Made by a program: the position numbers and the translations under genes
Notes under the pieces: generated by a model
What the model saw: the letters and a program-made list of their open reading frames with translations, nothing else
What the model was told of the DNA's origin: nothing
Databases searched by the model: none
Shown here: positions 18,259 through 27,113 of the stretch, one piece after another
How the letters are laid out: every line of letters starts with the position of its first letter
How positions within the stretch are numbered: the first letter of the stretch is position 1
Assembly: GCF_016031655.1 (NCBI RefSeq)
Contig: NZ_JACCHQ010000003.1
Location: 1-64,000 of the forward strand
From: Bradyrhizobium glycinis
GTDB lineage: Bacteria; Pseudomonadota; Alphaproteobacteria; Rhizobiales; Xanthobacteraceae
Length of the DNA: 64,000 nucleotides
Reading direction: 5' to 3'

Positions 18259-18441
18259 CGTTTTGGTGCGGCGGTGATGCGCAGGCTGTTCAGGACAAGG
18301 CTGTTCCACGACAACCTCTCGTCAAGGATTTACGGTTAAAACTTTGCTCAAGGGATCGATCACGCCGATAAGGGCGGGCGACGGCAGACAGAGCAAACGG
18401 AGCTCACGCGGGTACGGGCGTTTGTAGCGTTGGTGCCGGAG

Positions 18442-19167
18442 TTAGCCGTTATGCGTGCGAAGCAGAGTATCCTTGGCCTCGTTTACCCGGGCAGCGAGAT
18501 ACGTCGAGCCCCCCTGGTCGGGATGGAGTTTCTTCATCAGGGATTTGTGGGCCCGGCTGATCTCCTCGCGCCCCGCTCCCGGCTGCAAGCCAAGGATCTG
18601 ATAGGCTTCCTCCGCCGTCATTTTGCTGCTCGCCGCCGTGCGGCGCTGCCGCCCTGCCGTATCGCCCTGCGCGTTCTGACGCCAAGCGGGAAACCGGCGG
18701 TCCAGATAGCTTTCAAGTAGGGCCACGCTCTCGGCGTCGAACATCGGCACCATCGCGAGCAAGCCGGCGAGATCGAACTCGTCGAGATTGCGCCCGGCAT
18801 GAGGCCCCGCAACGATCTGGCCGGAAAGCTGGCCGGAATCGTGGTCGAGCCGCATGTCCAGGAATTGCGAGCGCACCCGCGAGGCCTGCCTGGACGGACG
18901 CGTCGCTCCGCCGCCGAACAGCCCGCCGACATTGCCGAAGCCGGCATTCGCGAGTGGCGTCCAGCCGAGCAGCCCGGCGCCGAAAATTCCGAGCGGGATC
19001 GCAACCGCCAGCTCGCCCCGCAAGCCGGTGAAGGCCGCAACCGCCAGCGCCAGCACGCCGCCGCCGAACTTGATGGTGCGCGCCAGCACCGCCGGATTGG
19101 CGGAGCGGAACATCTGGAGCAGCAGGTAAAGCGTGATAACGGCGACAGCGCCGGCGATCAGGGTCAT
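18442..19167 (-). CDS. Membrane-anchored J-domain protein, Tim14/Pam18-like
   Basis: A 241-residue protein with two or more hydrophobic N-terminal segments (about 1-70), a glycine-rich turn and a C-terminal J domain (about 183-241). The J domain carries HPD at 215-217. The block LHPDQGGSTYLAARVNEAKD closely resembles the J domain of mitochondrial Tim14/Pam18, which stimulates Hsp70 at the import channel. J domains activate DnaK ATPase; the partner site here is unknown. It is the second gene after a VWA-like protein on the same strand, 69 bases apart. Confidence 0.85.
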   Translation of the reverse strand: MTLIAGAVAVITLYLLLQMFRSANPAVLARTIKFGGGVLALAVAAFTGLRGELAVAIPLGIFGAGLLGWTPLANAGFGNVGGLFGGGATRPSRQASRVRSQFLDMRLDHDSGQLSGQIVAGPHAGRNLDEFDLAGLLAMVPMFDAESVALLESYLDRRFPAWRQNAQGDTAGRQRRTAASSKMTAEEAYQILGLQPGAGREEISRAHKSLMKKLHPDQGGSTYLAARVNEAKDTLLRTHNG

Positions 19168-19236
19168 GGCCGGAATATAGTCGTGCTGTTATCAAAAAGC
19201 ATGGCGTCCACCGCGCAAGCCCAACCGGCCTGACGG

Positions 19237-19986
19237 CTATTTCATCTGCCTGATTAGCTTCGCCGCGCCACTCACGCTTCCAGCCAGCTTCAGCAGCGCC
19301 TCACGTCCACCCGCGGCATAGGCCGCGGCTGCTCGCAACAGCTCGCGCAGCTGCGCCGCCGCACCGGGATCGAACCGGCACCAGGCGCCGCCAGTCAGCC
19401 GCGCAATCTCGCGGAAAGCCTGCTCGGCAACCGCGTCATGGCCCTCCTGAAACAGGAATACGGGCACCTTGAGCATGCCGAGCTCGCCGGCCTTGGCGCA
19501 GAGCTCGTCGATGTCTTCCTCCATGGCATCGCCGACGAAGACCACGGCCCGCACACCGGATGCGACTGCCTCGCGCCTGGCCTCGCTCAAGACCTTGCCG
19601 ATCTGGGTGTCGCCGCCGCGGCAATCGATCTTGCTCATCAGGGTCGCCAGCTTGGCGCTGTCGGAAATCCAAGCCGTGGCGCGGCACTCGTTGAAGCCGC
19701 GATAATAGACCAGCCGGATGTCGAGACTGCCGAGCGCTGCAGTCTCGCGAAACATATCGGCCTGGAGCGCGCAGGCCATGTCCCAGGTCGGCTGCCGGCT
19801 CATGGTCGCATCCAGCGCGAAGATCAGCCGCCCCCTCGCGCCCGGGGCATGCGGCGAGAGGGTCCGCGCCTTGGCAACGAACGCGGCGATGTCTTCCGAA
19901 GTCGAGGTTTGCGCTTGCGGCAGCACGCCGTCTGCTCGCGCCGAGACGGCATCGCGGCCGCGCGGTTTGATGGGTTCGCCCGACAT
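19237..19986 (-). CDS. VWA-like domain protein of unknown role
   Basis: A 249-residue soluble protein with a VWA-type fold: RLIFALDATMSRQPTWDMA as the first strand and MIDAS-like loop (DATMS), DIRLVYYRGFNECRA, then VRAVVFVGDAMEEDIDEL. No signal peptide is visible, so it is probably cytoplasmic. The ATG at 19986 gives the compact N terminus; an in-frame ATG at 19998 would add four residues. It precedes the J-domain gene and may be co-transcribed with it. I do not recognise a characterised homologue. Confidence 0.75.
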   Translation of the reverse strand: MSGEPIKPRGRDAVSARADGVLPQAQTSTSEDIAAFVAKARTLSPHAPGARGRLIFALDATMSRQPTWDMACALQADMFRETAALGSLDIRLVYYRGFNECRATAWISDSAKLATLMSKIDCRGGDTQIGKVLSEARREAVASGVRAVVFVGDAMEEDIDELCAKAGELGMLKVPVFLFQEGHDAVAEQAFREIARLTGGAWCRFDPGAAAQLRELLRAAAAYAAGGREALLKLAGSVSGAAKLIRQMK

Positions 19987-20119
19987 CGCTGCTTGCACCT
20001 TGCGTCAGCAGCTAATGTGGTCAGCGCATGCGGCCCGGTCAATGCGCAAAGCCTCCGCGGGCGGGCGCCGGCGGAGGCTTCGATGATTGGTGCAGCCGGG
20101 CGGCGACGTCAGCTGGGTA

Positions 20120-20159
20120 AGCTCTTGGAAGTCAGCTCTTGAAAGTCAGCTCTTGGCAG
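20120..20159. repeat. Three tandem copies of a 14-base unit at a stop codon
   Basis: agctcttg(g/a)aagtc occurs at 20120-20133 and 20134-20147, with a partial third copy at 20148-20159. On the minus strand each copy brings an AAGAGCTGA, so the hydrolase stop codon is effectively duplicated downstream. This is probably replication slippage. Confidence 0.8.
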
Positions 20160-21006
20160 GAGCCATCAGGGCGACCGGACCAGGCTCGAGGATCTTGGGC
20201 GGGGACGACTGCGTGTCGACCGGCGCCAACTCGCTGTCGGTGGCACTCAGGAACTTGTCGAGCATGCTCTGGATCGAGCTTTTCGCCACATCCGGACCGG
20301 TATCGCGCATGTCGTTGTGCTGGAATTCGGTCTTCACGACCTGAATGCCCGCCTTCTCGCATTCCTCGTCGGTCGGAAGCACGCCGGCGTCGGCCTTGAA
20401 CTGCGGATCCTGGGAGCGGAACGACAGGATCTTGAACTTGCCGGCGGTGACGAAGGGCACGCGCAGATTGTCGAGGGTGACGACCTTCTTGACCTCGTCC
20501 GGATACTGCTTGGCGAAGTACATGGTGATGTCGCCGCCCATGGAATGGCCGACCATCGTCACCTTGTCGTAGTCGGCGTTGGGCTGAACCTTCTTCATCT
20601 CCTGCATGGCGAGATGGATGTTGGCGACGCCGCGCAGGATCTGCGGCAGCCGGCCGACATAGAGCTCGCCGGGCTTGGTGACCATCGGAGGATCAGTCGG
20701 CAGATCGTGCTGCGGGCTCACGACCATGTAGCCGCGCGCAGCGAAGATGTTGGCGAGGAAGCCGTACTCGGTGTTCTTGACGGTGTTGCCGTGATTGATC
20801 ACTGCGACGGGCAGCTTGATCATGCCGGCATTGGCCTGCATTTCCTTGTCGCGGCGCACCGCGATGGAAACGGGCACCGGACGGTTGTCGCGCGAGGCAT
20901 CGTAGAATGTGATGGTCTCGTGCTTGATCGCCCACTTGCTCGCCGTGAAATAGGCGATGCCGCAGAGGGCACTGACCGAAACCAGAACGGCAATTCCACG
21001 CTTCAT
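20146..21006 (-). CDS. Alpha/beta hydrolase, envelope-anchored
   Basis: A 286-residue protein with an N-terminal signal anchor (VLVSVSALCGIAYFTAS), so it acts in the periplasm or at the inner membrane. The fold is alpha/beta hydrolase with nucleophile elbow GHSMGG near residue 153. A probable oxyanion region is VINHGNTV, and a late His (EFQHNDMRD) could complete the triad. The substrate is unknown. A PhaR-type site 152 bases upstream hints at control with PHB metabolism, but the protein is not an obvious PHB depolymerase. Confidence 0.75.
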   Translation of the reverse strand: MKRGIAVLVSVSALCGIAYFTASKWAIKHETITFYDASRDNRPVPVSIAVRRDKEMQANAGMIKLPVAVINHGNTVKNTEYGFLANIFAARGYMVVSPQHDLPTDPPMVTKPGELYVGRLPQILRGVANIHLAMQEMKKVQPNADYDKVTMVGHSMGGDITMYFAKQYPDEVKKVVTLDNLRVPFVTAGKFKILSFRSQDPQFKADAGVLPTDEECEKAGIQVVKTEFQHNDMRDTGPDVAKSSIQSMLDKFLSATDSELAPVDTQSSPPKILEPGPVALMAPAKS

Positions 21007-21349
21007 TTTCGTCCTCAGCCTCAGGCCTAAGCGGCCTGAATCCCTGTTGAAATCGTGTTCTTCCGGGGCTCTTCGGCCCCTTGTCGCCTATTCCCTAATA
21101 TATGTCACAGCAGCGTGACAGGAAGGCTAAATGTTGTGAACCGGCAGCCCTTTCATTGTGCGTCGCACTCGTTCCGTGTGCACCCCATTCTCAGACCGCT
21201 ACGTCAGGTGCAGGTCCCCTATTCGACGCAACCGGTCTCGATCGGGTTCGACTCGCATTAAATGCCCTGTGAAAACGCGCGCGCCGCAGGCCGGGTTCCC
21301 GCGCCAGCCGAGGGCCCGGATCGGCCGGGAGTAGCGCTATACCGCGGGG
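21007..21349. other. 343-base intergenic region between alpha/beta hydrolase and mipZ
   Basis: It lies upstream of the hydrolase gene and downstream of mipZ, both on the minus strand. It carries one PhaR-type site at 21158-21168. I see no gene and no clear terminator for mipZ. Confidence 0.45.
21157..21168 (-). promoter_or_regulatory. PhaR-type operator upstream of the alpha/beta hydrolase
   Basis: GTGCGTCGCAC is identical to the strongest phasin-promoter site. Read on the minus strand, TGCGACGCACAA (21167 down to 21156) fits TGCRNYGCASMA exactly. It is 152 bases before the hydrolase ATG. Confidence 0.5.
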
Positions 21350-22273
21350 TCAGGCGCCGAGGATATCGTGGACCTCGAGCGGCTTGTCGACCTGGCTGAA
21401 CCACTCGGCCCGGTTGGCCGCGCGGCGGCGGCCGCGCTCGTCGAGCGGGAGCTTGAGCTGGCGGAGCAGGCTCGTCACCTCCTCCCGCGCAGTGAGGTGG
21501 CCGAGATTGGGCCGCATGCCGAGCGTGGCCTCGTCGATATCGTCGAGGGCGGTCAGGCCGCGCGGGAAGAATTCGCGGTACACGACGCGCTCGGCGAAGC
21601 CGTCGACGTAGCGGAAGCCGAGCCGCAGCGACAGATCCTTCAGGCCCTCGGCGACGAGTTGCTTGTTGCGCGAGCCGAGCATGGAAAGGCGGTTGCGCAC
21701 GACGATCCAATCGGTGGTTGCGCCGTCGAGCTGGCGTCGCTTGCGCCTGACGTCACGCACCATCTCGGCGTAATGGCTCTCGCCCGTCACTGCGTAAGTC
21801 GCGGGATCGACGGTGCCGAGCACGTCGAAATCGAGGAAGCTGTCGTTGATCGGCGTGACCAGGGTGTCGGCCATTGAATGCGCGAGCCGCATCAGATAGC
21901 TGTCGGTGCCGGGCGTATCGATGACGATGAAGTCGAAGCTGCTCTCGACCGCGGAGACGGCTTCCATGAACTGCTGGAACTCGGAATTCTCGTTCTCGGC
22001 AATCTGCATGGTCTCGCCGAGCTTGATGCAGCGATGCACCGGAAGCTCGAGGTCGAGCTTGGTACGTTGCGCCCAGGCGGATCGGTTGCTGATGTAACGC
22101 GTGAAGCTCTGCTGGCGGCAGTCGAGGTCGATGGTGGCGACGCGCTGGCCTGCCTTCAGAAGTGCAACGGCGATGTGCAAGGCGGTGGTCGATTTGCCGG
22201 AGCCACCCTTCTCGTTGCCGAGCACGACCACGTGCGCCGAGCCGGATTGGCCTTGGCTAGCCTGCACAAGCAT
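21350..22273 (-). CDS. mipZ: MipZ, ParA-type ATPase positioning the division septum
   Basis: A 307-residue deviant-Walker ATPase. Walker A is KGGSGKST at 22-29 and Walker B IVIDTPGTDS near 116-125. The family signatures TLDLDCRQQSFTRY-like and ERVVYREFFPRGLTALDD are the MipZ-specific blocks that separate it from chromosome ParA. In alphaproteobacteria MipZ forms a polar gradient and blocks FtsZ assembly away from midcell. The ATG at 22273 is the nearest start to the ATPase core; an in-frame ATG at 22288 adds five residues. It is divergent from panC. Confidence 0.9.
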   Translation of the reverse strand: MLVQASQGQSGSAHVVVLGNEKGGSGKSTTALHIAVALLKAGQRVATIDLDCRQQSFTRYISNRSAWAQRTKLDLELPVHRCIKLGETMQIAENENSEFQQFMEAVSAVESSFDFIVIDTPGTDSYLMRLAHSMADTLVTPINDSFLDFDVLGTVDPATYAVTGESHYAEMVRDVRRKRRQLDGATTDWIVVRNRLSMLGSRNKQLVAEGLKDLSLRLGFRYVDGFAERVVYREFFPRGLTALDDIDEATLGMRPNLGHLTAREEVTSLLRQLKLPLDERGRRRAANRAEWFSQVDKPLEVHDILGA

Positions 22274-22522
22274 GGCGATCCTCAACACCCCTTGCGAATA
22301 TCTTCGAGTTGACTGCGTCAGCGGTCAAGTGAAATGCGTGACAGGTAATGCAAATTGCAATGCGCCGTTTCTCGCGATGTATCGCGGCGCCGTCTTTCGT
22401 CTGTGATTGCGCGGGATGCTGTCCCGCATCTGGATGCATGGCGTCCACTATCTCCGCTTGTTAAGGTTAGCCGGCCGGGCGCGACGCCCGCACCTGCGCC
22501 GCTTCCCAATCGTCGAGTCCCG

Positions 22523-23374
22523 ATGTCAGCAAGCCCATTGATCGCCCGCACGGTCCCCGCCCTGCGACGCGCCGTCGACAATCTCCGCAAGCGAAAGGCC
22601 ACTATCGCGCTGGTCCCGACCATGGGGGCGCTCCATGACGGGCATGTGTCGCTGGTTCGCCTCGCCAAGCGGCGCGCCAGCCGCGTCGTGGTGTCGATCT
22701 TCGTCAACCCGACCCAGTTCGCCCCGACCGAGGATTTCGGCGCCTATCCGCGCACCTGGAAGGCCGACATCGCCAAGCTCGCCGCCGAGGACGTCGATGT
22801 CGTCTGGCACCCGGGCGTCGCGGCCATGTATCCGGAGGGGTTTGCCACTCGCATCGTGCCGGAGGGGCCGGCGCTTGCCGGTCTCGAGGACCGCTTCCGC
22901 CCGCACTTCTTCGGCGGTGTCGCCACGGTCGTCGGCAAGCTGTTCACGCAGTGCCGGCCGGATGTCGCAATCTTCGGCGAAAAGGATTTCCAACAATTGC
23001 GGGTCGTGACGCAGATGGCGCGCGACCTCGACCTCGGCGTCAAGGTGATCGGCTCCCGCACCGTGCGCGAGCGCGACGGACTCGCGATGTCCTCGCGCAA
23101 CGTCTACCTCTCGCCCGAGGAGCGCCAGACCGCCACCGTCCTCTACCGCGCCATGAAAGAGAGCGCAGGGCGCATCCGTGCGGGCGATGCGATCGCGCCG
23201 GCGATGGCGGGCGGCACCGAGATGATCAAGGCCGCCGGGTTTGCGCTCGACTATTTCGAACTGCGCCACGCCGAGACGTTGGCACCGGTCACATCGCGCA
23301 AGGACGGCCCCTTGCGGATCCTGGTCGCAGCCAAGCTCGGCACCGTCAGGCTGATCGACAATATCGCGGTTTAG
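22523..23374 (+). CDS. panC: Pantothenate synthetase
   Basis: A 283-residue enzyme that condenses pantoate and beta-alanine with ATP to pantothenate. The nucleotidylyl-transferase signatures are [14 protein letters not shown] near the N terminus (HIGH-like HDGH) and [13 protein letters not shown] (KMSKS-like). [11 protein letters not shown] and FGEKDFQQL are also standard PanC blocks. The frame is open upstream, but homology begins at [11 protein letters not shown], so the ATG at 22523 is chosen. panB is not adjacent. Its stop overlaps the converging DUF1489 gene by 4 bases. Confidence 0.96.
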   Translation: MSASPLIARTVPALRRAVDNLRKRKATIALVPTMGALHDGHVSLVRLAKRRASRVVVSIFVNPTQFAPTEDFGAYPRTWKADIAKLAAEDVDVVWHPGVAAMYPEGFATRIVPEGPALAGLEDRFRPHFFGGVATVVGKLFTQCRPDVAIFGEKDFQQLRVVTQMARDLDLGVKVIGSRTVRERDGLAMSSRNVYLSPEERQTATVLYRAMKESAGRIRAGDAIAPAMAGGTEMIKAAGFALDYFELRHAETLAPVTSRKDGPLRILVAAKLGTVRLIDNIAV

Positions 23375-23811
23375 AGTAGCCCGAGGTCACGCAGCTCGCG
23401 CCGCATCGGCTCCGGCATCGCCGCAATCGAGCCGGCCGCGGACTTGCCGAGATCGGCCGGCACGGAATCGTCGGTCAGATAGCGCCAGCCCTGGAACGGT
23501 CGCATCGGCCGCGGCGAGACCGAGATCACTTTCGGCTGCATTACGATCCGGCAGCGCCCGATGCCGTCCTTGTCGCGGAACGGCTCGATGCCGATGATCT
23601 TTTCGCGCGCGGCGATCTCGCCCTTGATCACCCAGTAGAGCGAGCCGCCGGCGAGGATCTCGGCGTCGCGCTTGGGCACCATGCGGGTGATGTGGATGTG
23701 ATGTTGCGGCAGACCCTTCTTCTTGGCGGTCTGCATCCGTTCGGCCACCCACTCCTTCAATTCCTTGACGGAGTCGCAGCCGACGGCGAGCTTGATCAGA
23801 TGGAGTGGCAT
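23371..23811 (-). CDS. DUF1489 family protein
   Basis: A 146-residue protein matching the alphaproteobacterial DUF1489 family. It starts [11 protein letters not shown] and contains [23 protein letters not shown] and [12 protein letters not shown]. The function is unknown. The ATG at 23811 is preferred to a TTG six bases upstream. It is convergent with panC, overlapping its stop, and lies 42 bases downstream of the next gene on the same strand. Confidence 0.82.
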   Translation of the reverse strand: MPLHLIKLAVGCDSVKELKEWVAERMQTAKKKGLPQHHIHITRMVPKRDAEILAGGSLYWVIKGEIAAREKIIGIEPFRDKDGIGRCRIVMQPKVISVSPRPMRPFQGWRYLTDDSVPADLGKSAAGSIAAMPEPMRRELRDLGLL

Positions 23812-23853
23812 GCCCAAGCAATAGCCGGGCAGCCCAGTATTTGGAATGCCGAT

Positions 23854-24855
23854 CTACTCGTTATCCGCAGGCGCGGGAGCAGCGGTCGAGGCCGGCGGCG
23901 GCGCCAGCGGAACCGGCGCCGCAGGCGCACGCGCAGCCTTTTGGGCCGGCGGCTTCTTTGCAGCCGGCGGGGTTGATGCCGGAGGCGCTGCGGCCTGTGC
24001 GGAGGCTGCGGCCGGCGCGCGCGGTGCTGCGCCCGCATTTGCGGCCGGCGCCGCCTGGCGCGTCGCCGCCGTGGATGGCTCCGGATTCATGATGCTCACC
24101 GGCGGCGTCGAGGACGCGCTCGGGAACTCGGCATTGGTCGGCCGGCCCGTCGGCATCGACGGCGGCAGTCCGGCGAGCGCGGCGTTGGCCGGCATCGCCG
24201 GTGCTCCTGCGGGTGCGTTCCAGGTCGGTGCATAGCGCGCCACAAGCGCGTCGTAGAGATGGGCGCCCATGTTGGCGGCGACCTGCTGCTGGTCGGTCAG
24301 CGAGCGAAACGCGGCGCAATCGAACTGCGTGCAGCCGTCGCGTGCCACCAGAACATGCGCAACGAGGCCGTAACGATCGCGCTCGAGCGACTTGCGCAGC
24401 ACCTTCATGTCGAGCGTCAGGCTCATCTCGGCCGTGGCGACATCGCCGAGCGCGGTCAGCCGGTCGATCCTGGCGGCCGTGTAGGAGACTGCCGCAGCCG
24501 CAGCGTCAGGCGCGCCGAACAGCGCCTTCTCGCAGCCGGCGGCGACGGCATCGCCGGCGAGTTCGTCGAGACAGGACAGCGCAGGCAGGCTCGCGCTCAC
24601 CACAGCTTGCACGCGCGCCTCGGCCGGAGCGGATGGCGCGTCCGGTCCATAGAGACGCATCGTGGCTGCGCCGGCGATCGCGATGGATAGCAGGGTAATG
24701 ACGGTCAGCACCCCGTTGGCGACCGATCTGTCGGCGCGCAGCAGCGTGATCAGGAGGATAAATCCGAAGAATCCGGCAGCCGCCAGCGTCATCCACATCG
24801 GGAGGGCCGGCGAACGCCAGATTTGGTCGAGCGAAGTGGCCCATGCCCAGTTCAT
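23854..24855 (-). CDS. Membrane-anchored protein with Ala/Pro-rich tail, unknown function
   Basis: A 333-residue protein. Two hydrophobic helices (MWMTLAAAGFFGFILLITLL at 20-39 and NGVLTVITLLSIAIAGAAT at 47-65) anchor it. A predicted periplasmic region with paired cysteines follows (SCLDEL, GCEKAL, DGCTQFDCAAF). The last 90 residues are nearly all Ala, Pro and Lys, probably a disordered wall-spanning or interaction segment. I do not recognise the family. A possible operon with the DUF1489 gene is suggested only by the 42-base gap. Confidence 0.7.
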   Translation of the reverse strand: MNWAWATSLDQIWRSPALPMWMTLAAAGFFGFILLITLLRADRSVANGVLTVITLLSIAIAGAATMRLYGPDAPSAPAEARVQAVVSASLPALSCLDELAGDAVAAGCEKALFGAPDAAAAAVSYTAARIDRLTALGDVATAEMSLTLDMKVLRKSLERDRYGLVAHVLVARDGCTQFDCAAFRSLTDQQQVAANMGAHLYDALVARYAPTWNAPAGAPAMPANAALAGLPPSMPTGRPTNAEFPSASSTPPVSIMNPEPSTAATRQAAPAANAGAAPRAPAAASAQAAAPPASTPPAAKKPPAQKAARAPAAPVPLAPPPASTAAPAPADNE

Positions 24856-25010
24856 GCGCGACGTCCCCTCACGCGAGCAAACAGCGGATGGTCAAGCGAG
24901 CACCGCGAGTTGGCAACTGCCCCCGCTCACCTTGTGAAGGTGAAGCGGGCCTTTTGACGGCGGCAGAATACAATTCCCGGGAGACGCCTGTGCGCTGACG
25001 GCGGCAGCGT

Positions 25011-25214
25011 TCAGGAGAGCGCGAGCTGGCTTTCCTTGGCAACGCGCTCGAAGGCCTCGGTCGAGCTTTTGATCCGATACTGGCAGTCGTCGCCTTCGGT
25101 CGGGAGCAGACGGATGACCTCATACGCGCCGCTCGCAGCCGGACGCGCGACATTGCTGGCCGTGAACAGGACGCGCGTTCCCACGGGGAATTTGTGCTTC
25201 AACACCCTCTCCAT
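25011..25214 (-). CDS. Small conserved-looking protein, unknown function
   Basis: A 67-residue protein, MERVLKHKFPVGTRVLF through the C terminus AKESQLALS. The composition is balanced and the strands are SH3-like (VLFTASN, GAYEVIRLLP, CQYRIKSS), suggesting a small beta barrel. It does not overlap other genes. I cannot assign a function. Confidence 0.6.
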   Translation of the reverse strand: MERVLKHKFPVGTRVLFTASNVARPAASGAYEVIRLLPTEGDDCQYRIKSSTEAFERVAKESQLALS

Positions 25215-25512
25215 TACTCAAACAGCGCCGGCCTCGCCCAGTGTCCCACTGCGATGGCCGGCCGGAAACCCGGGCGGTTGTATAGCACGCGTCGCGCCGT
25301 TTTGGCCAGCGTCTTGCCGGCATGGCATGCGCTCAAATTTTGCAATTATTTCAGAACGATAGGGGGACACCCGGCGGGCCGATGATGCCGGCGGTGCGGC
25401 TCATTTCCCAGGCATGTCGCAGGTGGTGTCGCAGCTCCCCCCATCCCACCCCCATTGCGGACCAGAGGGCCGCCAGCCGGCACGCGGCTGGCCGCCCCGT
25501 CAGACCTTGCGC
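25215..25512. other. 298-base intergenic region, nothing recognised
   Basis: It lies between two same-strand genes, downstream of the GST and upstream of the 67-residue protein. I see no terminator hairpin, promoter consensus or plausible small gene. Confidence 0.4.
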
Positions 25513-26175
25513 TCAGGCGTCCTCGAACTTGGCGATGACGAGCGTTTCGGCCAACCCGTCGCGCGTCCATTCCTGGAACGCCGGCAGCGCCATCATCGTC
25601 TCCATGTAGGCCTTGGTGTCCGGCGCCACCTCGATCGCATAGGTGCGGAAGCGGTGCACGACCGGGGCGTACATGGCGTCCGCGGCACAGAAGCTGCCGA
25701 ACAGGAACGGCCCTTTCGCGCCAAAGCGGGTACGGCACTCGCGCCAGATCTCCTCGATGCGCGCGACGTTGGCCTTGGCCTCCGCCGACAGCGCCACGGG
25801 GCGGATCGGCCGATGCAGGTTCATGCCGCATTCGCTGCGCAGCGGCACGAATCCGGAATGCATCTCGGCGCACACCGAACGGGCATGCGCGCGCGCCGCG
25901 ACATCGTCGGGCCACAGCTTCTTCTCCGGGTAACGCTCGGCGATGTATTCGATGATGGCGAGCGAATCCCACACCGTGACGTCGCCGTCGACCAGCACGG
26001 GCACCTTGCCGGCGCGGCTGAAGGACAGGATCTGCTCCTTGTCGGCGGGATCGTCGGTGTAGAGCGGGATCAGCGTCTCCACGAACGGGATGTCGTTGGC
26101 GCGGAGCGCGAGCCAGGGCCGCATCGACCATGACGAGTAGTTCTTGTTGCCGATCGCGAGTTTCAGCGCAGCCAT
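25513..26175 (-). CDS. Glutathione S-transferase
   Basis: A 220-residue GST. The thioredoxin-fold N domain shows the catalytic-region serine in GNKNYSSWSMRPWLAL, the cis-proline in GKVPVLVDGD, and the glutathione-binding SLAIIEYIAERYPE. The all-helical C domain follows from about 88. It conjugates or transfers glutathione in the cytoplasm; the electrophile is unknown. It stands alone, divergent from a DUF599 membrane protein. Confidence 0.9.
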   Translation of the reverse strand: MAALKLAIGNKNYSSWSMRPWLALRANDIPFVETLIPLYTDDPADKEQILSFSRAGKVPVLVDGDVTVWDSLAIIEYIAERYPEKKLWPDDVAARAHARSVCAEMHSGFVPLRSECGMNLHRPIRPVALSAEAKANVARIEEIWRECRTRFGAKGPFLFGSFCAADAMYAPVVHRFRTYAIEVAPDTKAYMETMMALPAFQEWTRDGLAETLVIAKFEDA

Positions 26176-26298
26176 GTCACTGTCCTTCGTTGAGTCCTGC
26201 GGTTGCAGCCGCTTTTAGCGCCATCGCCTGCCGCCAATCAATCGTTGCTGCGCCCCGTCGTGCGTGGCAATCGTTGCGATCGTTGCCAGGAGACGGAC

Positions 26299-27015
26299 AT
26301 GAGCAGGCATTGGGTCGACATTACCGCCGTCGGCTTCTTCATCATCGAATGGCTGGCCTATGCCCTGACGCTGGAGCATTCGGCCTATGGCCGCGACAGC
26401 CTGTCGGCGCGCATGAACCGCTATCGCGAGGTTTGGGTGCGCCGGCTGCTCGAGCGCGAGACGCGGATGGTCGACATGCAGATCATGGCCTCGCTGCAGA
26501 GCGGCACCGCCTTCTTCGCCTCCACCAGCCTGTTCGCGCTCGGCGGCGCGCTGGCGCTGCTGCACGCCACCAACGACGCGATCACGATTCTGAGCAAGCT
26601 GCCGATCGACCTCAGCACCTCGCCCGCCTTGTGGGAGCTGAAATGCGTCGGCCTCGTGCTGATCTGCGTCTACGCCTTCTTCAAGTTCGCCTGGGCCTAT
26701 CGCCTGTTCAACTATGTCGCCATCCTGTTCGGCGGCATGCCGCCGGCCGCACAGCGCGGCACCCCAGAGGCCGAGGCCCACGTCATCCGCACCTCGCGCC
26801 TGTTCGAATCCGCCGGCCGCCACTTCAACCGCGGTCAGCGCGCCTTCTTCTTCGCGCTCGGCTATCTCGGCTGGTTCGTCAGTCCCTGGGTGCTGTTCGT
26901 GACCACGGCAGCCGTGGTGGTCGTGACCTGGCGCCGGCAGTTCGCGTCCAGCGCTTGGGCCGCAATGGCACCGGAGATGGTGAATGGTGGCGAGGGGATG
27001 AAGCGCGGTCATTGA
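26299..27015 (+). CDS. DUF599 family membrane protein
   Basis: A 238-residue protein with four to five hydrophobic segments: ITAVGFFIIEWLAYAL, TAFFASTSLFALGGALALL, CVGLVLICVYAFFKFAWAY and the C-terminal pair near YLGWFVSPWVLFVTTAAVVVV. The pattern RMVDMQIMASLQSGTAFFAST is typical of DUF599. The function is unknown. AGGAGACGG is placed well before the ATG at 26299, so an earlier in-frame start at 26203 is rejected. Confidence 0.8.
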   Translation: MSRHWVDITAVGFFIIEWLAYALTLEHSAYGRDSLSARMNRYREVWVRRLLERETRMVDMQIMASLQSGTAFFASTSLFALGGALALLHATNDAITILSKLPIDLSTSPALWELKCVGLVLICVYAFFKFAWAYRLFNYVAILFGGMPPAAQRGTPEAEAHVIRTSRLFESAGRHFNRGQRAFFFALGYLGWFVSPWVLFVTTAAVVVVTWRRQFASSAWAAMAPEMVNGGEGMKRGH

Positions 27016-27057
27016 GCCACGTGTCTGATCGTGGACAGGGCTCGCTCTCTCCTGCCC

Positions 27058-27083
27058 GTCATTGCGAGCGCAGCGAAGCAATC
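27058..27083. repeat. Partial copy of the 'gtcattgcgag' intergenic repeat
   Basis: gtcattgcgagcgcagcgaagcaatc matches one arm of the elements at 93-243 and 29384-29468. The second arm is missing, so this is a half or decayed element between two convergent genes. Confidence 0.6.
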
Positions 27084-27113
27084 GCGCACTGGAACGGGGA
27101 ATTCTACGGGTCG

